In this document: positions 13,926 to 21,542 of the stretch, piece by piece
How the letters are laid out: each line of letters starts with the position of its first letter
How positions within the stretch are numbered: the first letter of the stretch is position 1
NCBI RefSeq assembly: GCF_020829595.1
Contig: NZ_JAIVFW010000060.1
Location: 1 to 43,395, forward strand
From: Nostoc sp. CHAB 5844
GTDB lineage: Bacteria > Cyanobacteriota > Cyanobacteriia > Cyanobacteriales > Nostocaceae
Length of the DNA: 43,395 nucleotides
Direction: 5' to 3'
Notes under the pieces: model-generated
Told to the model about the DNA's origin: nothing
The model's input: the letters and a program-made list of their open reading frames with translations, nothing else
Databases searched by the model: none
Program-made: the position numbers and the translations under genes

Positions 13926-16172
13926 ATGTCCACACCCTCAGCATCCACTCAACAAGTAAATGCCACACCGCACTACGAAACCATTACAGGCGTAGTAGAA
14001 CGCCTGACTTTTCACTCAGAAGAATCAGGCTATACAGTAGCGCGTTTAACACGCTCCCGTGTCACAGACCTGACCACAATTGTTGGTAGTTTTGCAAATA
14101 TTCAACCAGGACAGACGCTGCAACTGACTGGTTTTTGGCGTGACCATCCGCAGTATGGGACACAGTTTCAAGTTACCAATTACAAAGAAACTAAACCTGC
14201 TACCCTCACAGGAATTGAGAAATACTTGGGTAGTGGACTGATCAAAGGAGTTGGCCCGGTCACAGCCAAACGCATAGTGGCACACTTCGGCTTGGAAACC
14301 TTAGAGATCATCGAAAATCAAATTGACAGACTAATCGAAGTAGAGGGTATAGCCAAAAAGCGTGTCAAGCTAATCCAGAACGCTTGGTCAACGCAGAAGG
14401 CGATCAAGGAAGTGATGGTGTTTCTGCAAAGTCATGGCGTTTCGACAACTTATGCAGTCAAAATTTTCAAGCAATACCAAGACAAAGCGATCACCACAGT
14501 CACTACTAACCCGTACCAATTAGCAACCGACATTTACGGAATTGGGTTTGTGACCGCCGACAAGATTGCGCGTAACTTAGGCGTACCAACGGACTCCGAG
14601 TTTCGTTACAGTGCAGGCATGATCCACGCCTTAACTGAAGCAGCCGAAGATGGACATTGCTACCTGCCTCAGCCAGAACTAATCGAGAATGTCATCAAAC
14701 TGCTGGCGACTGAAGATCATCAGCCAACCGAAGAAGCGATCGCCAACATAATTAAGGATATGACCTTGAGAGAAGAGTTGGTCAGAGAAAGCATCAAAGA
14801 CAGCTATGGTGAAAAGTTAATGCTGTGCTACAAGCCAACGTTCTTCCACACTGAGCAGAACCTAGCACAGATGATGTCTCGAAGATTGAGAGTGCCGATT
14901 GTCCAGGATATGCCGCGTGTTCGTGCTTGGATAGAACGTTTTACAGCCAGTCGCCAAATCCAGCTATCGCCACAACAGCAGCAAGCAGTCGAAGTGGCGG
15001 CTTATTCTCCAATCATGGTTTTGACAGGAGGCCCGGGAGTAGGCAAGACCTTCACCACCCATACCATAGTCAATCTCTGGAAAGCGATGGGTAAAACAAT
15101 AGCTCTGGCAGCCCCGACAGGCAGAGCAGCGCAGCGATTGGCTGAGATGACGGGGTTAGAAGCGAAGACCATACACCGCTTGCTGGAATTCGATCCAAAA
15201 ACAATGGGCTTCAAACGCGACAACTCGAATCCATTGCCCTACACTGCAATTATCGCGGATGAAGCAAGTATGCTCGACTTGTTCCTAGCACATTCCTTGG
15301 TAAAAGCAGTGGCACAGGGAGCGCAACTATTATTAGTGGGTGATATCGACCAGTTACCTTCAGTCGGCCCTGGAAAAGTGCTGGCTGACCTGATAACTTC
15401 GTTGAGAGTCCCAGTGGTCAAACTAACGCAAGTATTTCGCCAAGCCCAGCAAAGTGCAATTGTCACCGCAGCACACCAAATCAACCAGGGCGATTATCCA
15501 ACACTGGAGCCAATTAGTGACAATCCTGTGTCAGATTGCTTGTGGCACGGTGGAGGGCATACCCCAGAACACGGGGTACAAGCGATTTGTGAGTTGATTA
15601 GCGATTTTATCCCCAGGCGGGGTTTTAATCCCTCATGTGATGTGCAAGTACTATGTCCCATGTCGCGGGGATTGGTGGGGACTCGTAACTTGAATGCTGT
15701 GTTGCAGCAGCTGATCAATCCACCTAGTCCTAGTAAGGCAGAGATTACTAGGGGTGGGATGATTCTACGGGTGGGCGATCGCGTGATTCAGTTGACCAAT
15801 GACTATGACAGGGAAGTATTTAATGGGGACTTGGGGACTATCCTAAGTATCGACACGGAGGAGCAAGAGGTTACGGTTGAGTATGGTGGACGAGCTGTGG
15901 TTTATGATTATGCTGATCTTAATGAGATTACGTTAGCATTTGCCGTGTCAATCCATAAAAGTCAAGGCTCAGAATATCCAGTAATGATATTACCACTATA
16001 TATGCAACACTACATGATGCTTTCACGCAACTTGTTCTACACAGGATTAACTCGTGCCAGGAAATTAGCCATTGTGGTTGGTTCAAAAAAGGCAATATCT
16101 TTGGCAGTAAGAACTACAAATGACCAGCAGCGTTACACGAGATTGTGGCAGAGGTTGTTGCAGCCGATTTAG
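13926..16172 (+). CDS. recD2: RecD2-like ATP-dependent 5'-3' DNA helicase (748 aa)
   Basis: Start ATG 13926 (MSTPSASTQQ) fits the promoter better than an in-frame GTG at 13905. Domain order: OB-like N-terminus (ITGVVERLTFHSEESGYTVA, GSFANIQPGQTLQLTGFW), helix-hairpin-helix region (LGSGLIKGVGPVTAKRIVAH and VEGIAKKR), then an SF1B helicase. Motif I is GGPGVGKTFTTHT (about 367), motif II IIADEASMLD, motif III LLLVGDIDQLPSVGPGKVLA, motif V LTNDYDREVFNGDLG, motif VI AVSIHKSQGSEYP and YTGLTRAR. RecD2 proteins work outside RecBCD in repair and fork maintenance. It faces the same way as rep, with VapBC between, so it is probably part of replicon maintenance. A 26-codon relic of a second copy's 3' end is at 20523-20600. 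Confidence 0.9.
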   Translation: MSTPSASTQQVNATPHYETITGVVERLTFHSEESGYTVARLTRSRVTDLTTIVGSFANIQPGQTLQLTGFWRDHPQYGTQFQVTNYKETKPATLTGIEKYLGSGLIKGVGPVTAKRIVAHFGLETLEIIENQIDRLIEVEGIAKKRVKLIQNAWSTQKAIKEVMVFLQSHGVSTTYAVKIFKQYQDKAITTVTTNPYQLATDIYGIGFVTADKIARNLGVPTDSEFRYSAGMIHALTEAAEDGHCYLPQPELIENVIKLLATEDHQPTEEAIANIIKDMTLREELVRESIKDSYGEKLMLCYKPTFFHTEQNLAQMMSRRLRVPIVQDMPRVRAWIERFTASRQIQLSPQQQQAVEVAAYSPIMVLTGGPGVGKTFTTHTIVNLWKAMGKTIALAAPTGRAAQRLAEMTGLEAKTIHRLLEFDPKTMGFKRDNSNPLPYTAIIADEASMLDLFLAHSLVKAVAQGAQLLLVGDIDQLPSVGPGKVLADLITSLRVPVVKLTQVFRQAQQSAIVTAAHQINQGDYPTLEPISDNPVSDCLWHGGGHTPEHGVQAICELISDFIPRRGFNPSCDVQVLCPMSRGLVGTRNLNAVLQQLINPPSPSKAEITRGGMILRVGDRVIQLTNDYDREVFNGDLGTILSIDTEEQEVTVEYGGRAVVYDYADLNEITLAFAVSIHKSQGSEYPVMILPLYMQHYMMLSRNLFYTGLTRARKLAIVVGSKKAISLAVRTTNDQQRYTRLWQRLLQPI

Positions 16173-16225
16173 TAAAAACAATTCAAGTATTGCTGGTACT
16201 AAATTTACTGAATGTTTGTTGAAGT

Positions 16226-16648
16226 TCAATTAATAGAATTACTATGATTGCTGGCTATTTTTAAAAATTCTTGTAGCGTTCGCAAAGTGCGTTCTGTGGA
16301 ATCAATAAATACTACTTGAATGCGAGCTTCAACGGCAACTAGTGAATTCCCTTCTTTGATCACCTCAATTGATTGCCAAAAATTGGCTTGGTAGAGCGAT
16401 GATTGATTTGATTGATCTAACTTAGTGTTGACAGTCACATCCTCCAGAATAATTTCCTTGCGATAATTAACTTCAATCCGAGCCACAACAGGAACAATTT
16501 TCTGTTTGATATTTATGTCATGGTGCTTCAACCAATCCCAACGTCCCGTTTCTAAATACTCCAAAACGGTAGCATTGTTAACATGACCTAAACTATCGAG
16601 GTCATTTGGACGTACCTGTAGTTTTAAAGAAACAAGTTCAAAACTCAT
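16226..16648 (-). CDS. hot-dog fold acyl-CoA thioesterase (YbgC/4HBT type, 140 aa)
   Basis: RPNDLDSLGHVNNATVLEYL with ETGRWDWL near the N-terminus is the 4HBT motif (Asp-x-x-x-x-Gly-His-Val-Asn-Asn) carrying the catalytic acidic residue and the hot-dog helix. The strands after it (VVARIEVNYRKEIILEDVTV, ARIQVVFIDSTERTLRTL) fit the fold, and the length is normal. Such enzymes hydrolyse acyl-CoA or acyl-ACP; the substrate cannot be read from the sequence. Convergent with recD2 across only about 50 bases. It looks like a chromosomal-type metabolic gene carried as cargo. Confidence 0.8.
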   Translation of the reverse strand: MSFELVSLKLQVRPNDLDSLGHVNNATVLEYLETGRWDWLKHHDINIKQKIVPVVARIEVNYRKEIILEDVTVNTKLDQSNQSSLYQANFWQSIEVIKEGNSLVAVEARIQVVFIDSTERTLRTLQEFLKIASNHSNSIN

Positions 16649-16869
16649 TCGTTAAAAATCTTTGAAATTAAATTTATTTAGCTAGTTAAAATACTATAAG
16701 ACTACAGATTTAAATTAATTTTTGATAAAAAAAATACAAATAAGAAAAAAACGAGCAAGCTTATTTACGGCTGAGAATTTTCTGACCTGTTGTGGCGTTA
16801 ACTTGATGATAGTTTTATTACAGGTACGGTAGAAGGCTTTCTAATTGTCTAAGAAAATTTACCCTGGTA

Positions 16870-17322
16870 TCAATGATTGATGCGTTTGATATAAGAGTAG
16901 AGAATTTCTCGTTCACTATGACCAGAGATAATAAAGCATTGCTGTCCTACTACATGATGATAAAGAACAATGGCAACACTTTCTTTTGGGCAAACGCCTA
17001 AACAACTGGTACTAACAACTCGATATTTTCCCCACAATCCATCTAATTTGAGTTGAGACTTCAGCCATTTCTGTAGTTCTTCGGAAGCTGTTGTACCTGA
17101 TCTTACTTTGTGATAATTGCCAGAAAATTGCTCGACTGTACACTGGGAACATATTAGTATCAAACCATTTTGCCACTGGGGAGTGAAAGTGGGAATGGGA
17201 GGAATAGTGGCAGGAGTTTTTAATGGTCGATTGCTGGAAGGAACAGTGGGTTGTTTATTATATGAGAACTGCTGAAAAATTTGCTTGATTAGTTTAAAAA
17301 TCTGTTTAAGCAGTTTCTTCAT
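16870..17322 (-). CDS. thioredoxin-like [2Fe-2S] ferredoxin domain protein (150 aa)
   Basis: Residues about 53-148 carry the four cysteines of the thioredoxin-like ferredoxin family: Cys58 and Cys61 in LILICSQCTVEQ, and Cys107 and Cys111 in STSCLGVCPKES. The preceding block HKVRSGTTASEELQKWLKSQ and the hydrophobic strands also fit the family found as (2Fe-2S) ferredoxins or at hydrogenase and NDH subunits. The first about 50 residues are a basic, Pro-rich extension (KKLLKQIFKLIKQIFQQF), perhaps membrane-associating. It stands alone on the minus strand. An electron-transfer role is inferred from the family. Confidence 0.75.
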   Translation of the reverse strand: MKKLLKQIFKLIKQIFQQFSYNKQPTVPSSNRPLKTPATIPPIPTFTPQWQNGLILICSQCTVEQFSGNYHKVRSGTTASEELQKWLKSQLKLDGLWGKYRVVSTSCLGVCPKESVAIVLYHHVVGQQCFIISGHSEREILYSYIKRINH

Positions 17323-17726
17323 GGACGAATGGTAATGCTATTTCTCTCATAGCATCACCTAAATTGACTGTTGAGTTTGTTTTAATAGATTCAGATCACA
17401 TAAAGTTTTTTGAACTTGGAGTTGAGAGTTGATCTCTAGTTGTCTTATAACTATTACTTGTCATATCTGGGTCGATTAGCGAGACTAAAATGATATCCCA
17501 GGCTGTACAGATTACACACGACATTCACTCAGCAGGTTGCAGGCTGACGAATAGTTGAAAGACTACTGAATAAAGAAGCGATAGCTGCACCAATGCACAA
17601 AAGCGATCGCACGGCAAATGTGCGGAGTGAAGGAAGATAGCTTATGAGCAAGTCCCGCACAAACACGGATTTACTCAACAGTGCTTTTCAGTAAAACTGC
17701 ATTGTACAAGTTGTGAAGGAGCATTT
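17323..17726. other. intergenic region with hairpin, no supported gene
   Basis: Between divergent genes. It contains a HIP1 site with a small hairpin (CGCAC, ggcaaat, GTGCG near 17607-17623), and a GAAGGAG ribosome-binding site just before 17727. A 15-codon frame from the ATG near 17595 is too short to support. Confidence 0.35.
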
Positions 17727-18059
17727 ATGGCTGACTCTGCAATGTTAAAGATCCGTGTAAACGAGCAAATAAATTTTGAATCATTAGAAACGGCGGTAGC
17801 AGCAACAGAAGAAGAGTCAGTGATATTAGCCGAAAAACTCACACAAGTAGCAGTTCCTTTAGAAGTATTGATGCAAGCACTGAATATAGCAAAATACGAT
17901 AAAGAGGCCGCTTTTAGATATGCTGATAACTATTTAAACCTATTAGTTAATCAAACTAGAAAGCCAAAATGGATTGCAATAAAATCTGGCTTCTTTTCTG
18001 AAATGAAATGGAGTTGTACAAGAACAGCGAGAATTGCTTACTGTAATTTGAGAAATTAA
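17727..18059 (+). CDS. hypothetical protein (110 aa)
   Basis: Strong GAAGGAG ribosome-binding site. The N-terminal about 85 residues are acidic and helical (FESLETAVAATEEESVILAE, KLTQVAVPLEVLMQALNIAK, YDKEAAFRYADNYLNLL), while the last about 25 (FFSEMKWSCTRTARIAYCNL) differ in character, with Cys and Arg, and may be out-of-frame or replaced sequence. An IS630-family element begins 75 bases downstream, so the 3' part of an originally longer gene may have been disturbed. No family recognised. Confidence 0.55.
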   Translation: MADSAMLKIRVNEQINFESLETAVAATEEESVILAEKLTQVAVPLEVLMQALNIAKYDKEAAFRYADNYLNLLVNQTRKPKWIAIKSGFFSEMKWSCTRTARIAYCNLRN

Positions 18060-18203
18060 ATAGATCAATAGAAATACGCTTGTTACTAATTTAGAAAACA
18101 ATTCTTATTGAAACAATTAATTGTTACTTCTAGTTATAGCGTTTCCCAGTCTAATGAAGTACACTGATTAAGATTAAAGCGTTGCATCTACTCAAGGTTA
18201 AAA

Positions 18204-18599
18204 ATGAAACCATATTCTCTTGACTTGCGCCAAAAAATATTTGATACTTACTTGGAAGGTGGAATATCACAACGTCAATTAGCAAATAGATTTTGTGTCA
18301 GTTTAAGTTTTATTGAAAAATTGCTAAAGCAATGTAGAGAAACCGCAAATATTGCTCCGAAAGTGAGGACAAAACAAACTTCTCCAAAGCTCAACGAAGA
18401 ACAACTTAACATTCTCGAAGAAATAGTTAAAGCTAAGAATGATGCCACCTTGAAAGAAATCCGCTCAGAACTCCAAGAAAAAACAGGAATAACAATTGGT
18501 ATATCTACGGTAGACCGGATGTTACAGAGGATGGAAATAAGTCTTAAAAAAAAACATTGTACGCCTCAGAAAAAGAGACTGAAAGAGTTCAGTTATTAA
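18204..18599 (+). CDS. IS630 transposase, N-terminal HTH part (orfA)
   Basis: 131 aa: MKPYSLDLRQKIFDTYLEGG, SQRQLANRFCVSLSFIEKLL form the first helix-turn-helix, and KNDATLKEIRSELQEKTGIT with STVDRMLQRM the second. These bind the terminal repeats. The frame ends shortly after SLKKKHCTPQ, whereas the family continues KKKTLYASEK in the -1 frame. The A9 run at 18546-18554 is a fitting slippery site (A AAA AAA). Alone, this product would be a DNA-binding regulator of transposition. Confidence 0.85.
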   Translation: MKPYSLDLRQKIFDTYLEGGISQRQLANRFCVSLSFIEKLLKQCRETANIAPKVRTKQTSPKLNEEQLNILEEIVKAKNDATLKEIRSELQEKTGITIGISTVDRMLQRMEISLKKKHCTPQKKRLKEFSY

Positions 18600-19159
18600 G
18601 AGTACAATTCTGGCTTCAACTTCATGGGATACCGGCGGAAAATCTTGTTTTTCTTGACGAAGCAGGAGCTAATCTATCTTTAATAAGACACTCAGCTCGT
18701 TCTAAAAAAGGTAAAAGAGCGCATGGCTCAAGACCTCAAAAACGTTGCAAAAATGTCTCTATAATTGGAGCGATCGCTCTCAAAGGTGTGATTAGTCAAT
18801 ATAGTATTTTAGGAGCATCTGACGGGTTGACATTTGAGGCTTATATTTCTCAAAAATTAGTTCCAAAGCTATGGGAAGGTGCTTATGTAATCATGGATAA
18901 TTGTTCAATTCATAAAGGTGGAGATATTGAGAAATTAATCGAAGCTGCTGGCGCTAAATTGATTTATTTACCACCATATTCTCCTGATTTTTCGCCAATT
19001 GAGAATTGCTGGTCAAAAATTAAAAATATACTACGTTCTATTGGAGCAAGAAGTTATCCAGACTTAGCAAAAGCAATTGAAAATGCTTTTAATCAAGTCT
19101 CATTAAATGATATTTATAATTGGTTTACCCATTCTTGCTACTGTACCTCACTAGAGTGA
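18557..19159 (+). CDS. IS630 transposase, catalytic DDE part (orfB, reached by -1 frameshift)
   Basis: The region in the -1 frame reads YASEKETERVQLLRVQFWLQ, ENLVFLDEAGANLSLIRHSA (first Asp, FLDEAG), AYVIMDNCSIHKGGDIEKLI (second Asp, MDNCSIH), and YLPPYSPDFSPIENCWSKIK (Glu in PIEN). This gives the complete DDE triad. The nominal start is a TTG without a ribosome-binding site, so translation probably comes by frameshift from orfA, giving a fusion of about 318 aa, near normal length for the family. Confidence 0.9.
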   Translation: MYASEKETERVQLLRVQFWLQLHGIPAENLVFLDEAGANLSLIRHSARSKKGKRAHGSRPQKRCKNVSIIGAIALKGVISQYSILGASDGLTFEAYISQKLVPKLWEGAYVIMDNCSIHKGGDIEKLIEAAGAKLIYLPPYSPDFSPIENCWSKIKNILRSIGARSYPDLAKAIENAFNQVSLNDIYNWFTHSCYCTSLE

Positions 19160-19236
19160 AAAACGCTATAATACAATACTCATTGAGATAGTGGTTATCG
19201 TTTAACTTTGTGGCTATTTTTGAGTAATAGTTGCTT

Positions 19237-19509
19237 ATGAGTGAAGATAAAGTGATGGAAGAAACGTACAAAAACGAAAAGAACGAATTCTTGTATCCTC
19301 GCAGTCGCTACTACGGACAAGTTCAGCCAGAGAATTTCATATTCAATGCTAATTTACAAGAATTTGCTCAAAAAGTAGAATATATAACTGCACTACAAAC
19401 CAATGGTAAGCTCAAACCTGAAGACGCTTACCAAAAGATGAAATCACTTTGGAAACAGTTAAAATCTAGCAAAAAACAACTGAATATTGGTAACAAGCCA
19501 TCAGCTTGA
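19237..19509 (+). CDS. conserved cyanobacterial small protein (DUF7219-like, 90 aa)
   Basis: FLYPRSRYYGQVQPENFIFN followed by ANLQEFAQKVEYITALQTNG, KLKPEDAYQKMKSLWKQLKS is a pattern I recognise from short conserved cyanobacterial proteins (DUF7219 type). ATG 19237 is preferred over an upstream TTG; a second in-frame ATG at 19255 (MEETYKNEKN) is possible. It lies 65 bases past the IS630 right end, in the same direction as the transposase and the peroxiredoxin fusion. Function unknown. Confidence 0.6.
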   Translation: MSEDKVMEETYKNEKNEFLYPRSRYYGQVQPENFIFNANLQEFAQKVEYITALQTNGKLKPEDAYQKMKSLWKQLKSSKKQLNIGNKPSA

Positions 19510-19621
19510 TTGCCAGTCAGAATTCAAGTGGGGTGAAGATTAATCTTTCTTACTCTGATCTTACTGTAAAACCTGAGATTGATAATTCTGAATTGTCTTT
19601 AAAATTATAGGAGTGTTGTGG

Positions 19622-20455
19622 ATGACAACTACTCTAACCATCGGGGACAAATTTCCTGATGCAAAATTGCCCAATTACGAAAATGAAGTAGTAAAGCTTT
19701 CTAGCCTTACCCAACCCGAACTAGTGGATCATTATTTAGGCTTTACCGATGGCTATCCACTAATTGTGGTCTTCTACAGAGGTTTTTTCTGCCCCAGAGA
19801 TCGCCAACAACTACTTCAATTGGTGCAGTTTCAGAATGAGTTAGCTGTAAACTACGGCAAACTTGTCACTATTAGTGTTGACCCCCCAATTGTGCAAGCT
19901 GCATTCCGGGCTGGGCTGGGGGCAGGATGGCAATTTTTGTGTGATGAGACGCGCTTGCTTGTCAAGCAACTCAATATATTGGATGAGACAGAAGGTGAGT
20001 ATGCCTATCGTCCTCAACCCTACACTTTTGTCTTACATCCAGACCTGACTATCCACAGCATCTATAACGGTTGGTTCTTTGTTGGGCGACCGACGATTGA
20101 GGAATTAAGGCAGGATCTGCGTGCCATTATGCAACTACGATTAGACTACTGTTACGAAGCATATAACACACCTGCTGTCAAACAAATCCGCATTCCTCAA
20201 CAAGAATGGGCAAATGGCATACCAAATTTGGGAGCCAATGGTTTTCCGGTAGGGCAAGGGATAGTACGCTGGTTTGACATAAAAACAGGTAATGGCATGA
20301 TTGCTAGAGATGAGGATGGAATTGATGTGTTTTTTAACTTTACTGCTATTCCTGGACAGGGATATCGCACCCTGCAAGCAGGTACCCTTGTGCAGTTTGA
20401 AATTGTTTCTAATCCCTTTGGAATAACGGCTCGTAATGTCCAGCGTGTCAATTAA
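19622..20455 (+). CDS. peroxiredoxin-like protein fused to a C-terminal cold-shock domain (277 aa)
   Basis: AGGAG (19609-19613) sits 8 bases before ATG 19622. Residues about 1-165 are an AhpC/TSA thioredoxin-fold domain: GDKFPDAKLPNYENEVVKLS, YPLIVVFYRGFFCPRDRQQL with the putative peroxidatic Cys57, then VTISVDPP and the core strands. The usual second Cys of CPxC is replaced (CPRD), so it would be a 1-Cys type. Residues about 208-277 are a cold-shock domain: GQGIVRWFDIKTGNGMIARD, DVFFNFTAIPGQGYRTLQAG, VQFEIVSNPFGITARNVQ, with RNP-like NGMIA and DVFFNF. The fusion joins peroxide chemistry to nucleic-acid binding and is uncommon; domain calls are firm, the joint role is inference. Confidence 0.8.
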   Translation: MTTTLTIGDKFPDAKLPNYENEVVKLSSLTQPELVDHYLGFTDGYPLIVVFYRGFFCPRDRQQLLQLVQFQNELAVNYGKLVTISVDPPIVQAAFRAGLGAGWQFLCDETRLLVKQLNILDETEGEYAYRPQPYTFVLHPDLTIHSIYNGWFFVGRPTIEELRQDLRAIMQLRLDYCYEAYNTPAVKQIRIPQQEWANGIPNLGANGFPVGQGIVRWFDIKTGNGMIARDEDGIDVFFNFTAIPGQGYRTLQAGTLVQFEIVSNPFGITARNVQRVN

Positions 20456-20809
20456 AGTTAAAAATAGATTTAGGAAATATTTTTATTTAATTCCAAGAAT
20501 CAGATTTTATTTTCATTTACCGATATCCCTGGCTGTACGGACGACAAATGACCAGCAGCTTTACACGAGATTGTGGCAGAGGTTGTTGCAGCCAATGTGA
20601 TATCAAAAGGTAACGATGCTGGAGAGAATAGTGAACTTCTAAAATAAAAGCAGTGAGAATTCAGCACCCAGAAGTCAGAAGTTAAGAATGATTGAGGATA
20701 ATTAGTCTATTGCTACCCTGAAGTATGTGATTAAACTTTCTAACATTCTGGCTCCTGGATTCTGACTCCTGAGTACTTACTAAAAGCAAAACCACAGCTA
20801 TCAATTGCC
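20456..20809. other. intergenic region holding a recD2 3' relic
   Basis: Besides the relic listed separately (20523-20600) I see repeated phrases around 20655-20690 and 20745-20775 (cagcacccagaagtcagaag and gctcctggattctgactcct), fragments of dispersed cyanobacterial repeats. No gene is supported. Confidence 0.5.
20523..20600 (+). pseudogene. 3' relic of a second recD2 gene (26 codons)
   Basis: Reads ISLAVRTTNDQQLYTRLWQR plus LLQPM-stop, against ISLAVRTTNDQQRYTRLWQR plus LLQPI-stop at the end of the intact helicase (ending 16172). Nucleotides are about 85% alike in this stretch. Upstream of 20523 the homology ends, so a second, diverged recD2 was largely deleted here. Confidence 0.85.
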
Positions 20810-21427
20810 ATGACGCAAGCTTTACAAAATGTAGTGACGTTTGAGGAATTCATAGTATGGTATCCCGAAAACTCTGGGATACGTTACGAATTGCATAATG
20901 GAGAAATTGTAGAAATGGCACAGCCGACAGGAAAACATGAAAGGATAAAAGGATTTTCGGCGGCTGAATTGACTATAGAATTTAGAAGATTAAGATTGCC
21001 TTACTTTATTCCCAACCAGGCAATAGTCAGACCACCTCAAAGAGAATCAGGTTATTTTCCAGATGTATTAATCCTCAATGATGATGCTTTAGTTGATGAA
21101 CCACTGTGGGAAAAATCTTCCACTGTAACTAAAGGTAGCTCAATACCATTAGTGATTGAGGTGGTTAGTACTAATTGGCGTGATGATTACTATTTGAAGT
21201 TGGCAGATTATGAAGAAATGGAAATTCCCGAATATTGGATTATTGACTATGCAGTATTAGGAGCAAAGAAATTCATTGGCAATCCTAAACAATCTACTTT
21301 TTCGGTTTATCAACTTATTGATGGGGAATACCAAGTAAATCAGTTTCGAGGAAACGATAAAATAATATCGCCTACTTCCCCTGAATTGAATTTGACGGCA
21401 GAACAAGTTTTTAATTTTGGTCAATGA
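20810..21427 (+). CDS. Uma2 family (DUF820) PD-(D/E)xK endonuclease-like protein (205 aa)
   Basis: A typical member of this family, greatly expanded in cyanobacteria: VTFEEFIVWYPENSGIRYEL, HNGEIVEMAQPTGKHERI, PDVLILNDDALVDEPLW, PLVIEVVSTNWRDDYYLKLA with DYEEMEIPEYWIID. The catalytic layout is Asp in FPDVLIL, Glu in VIEVVS and Lys in YLKLADYE. The fold is that of restriction-like nucleases, although the cell role of most members is unknown. Length is standard. It stands between the recD2 relic and the macro-like gene on the same strand, with no clear operon link. Confidence 0.85.
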   Translation: MTQALQNVVTFEEFIVWYPENSGIRYELHNGEIVEMAQPTGKHERIKGFSAAELTIEFRRLRLPYFIPNQAIVRPPQRESGYFPDVLILNDDALVDEPLWEKSSTVTKGSSIPLVIEVVSTNWRDDYYLKLADYEEMEIPEYWIIDYAVLGAKKFIGNPKQSTFSVYQLIDGEYQVNQFRGNDKIISPTSPELNLTAEQVFNFGQ

Positions 21428-21542
21428 GTCTGGGATTTTCTAAATATTAGAAAAGAGGGAAGTATTGAAAAAGTGAGGAAAAAGTAAATAACTACAGCTT
21501 CACTATCATAATTAGCATAATTGGACTAAAAGGATCAAAAAA

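Larger units (their letters stand above)
18135..19170 (+). mobile_element. IS630-family insertion sequence with 29-bp imperfect terminal inverted repeats
   Basis: Left end TATAGCGTTTCCCAGTCTAA continuing to 18163, and right end (reverse complement) TATAGCGTTTTTCACTCTAG from 19170 back to 19142; about 24 of 29 positions match. The outer TA at each end is the expected IS630/Tc1-mariner target duplication, leaving an element of about 1032 bp. It encodes one transposase split into two frames that overlap at an A9 run. Both ends and both frames are intact, so the element may still be active. Confidence 0.9.
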
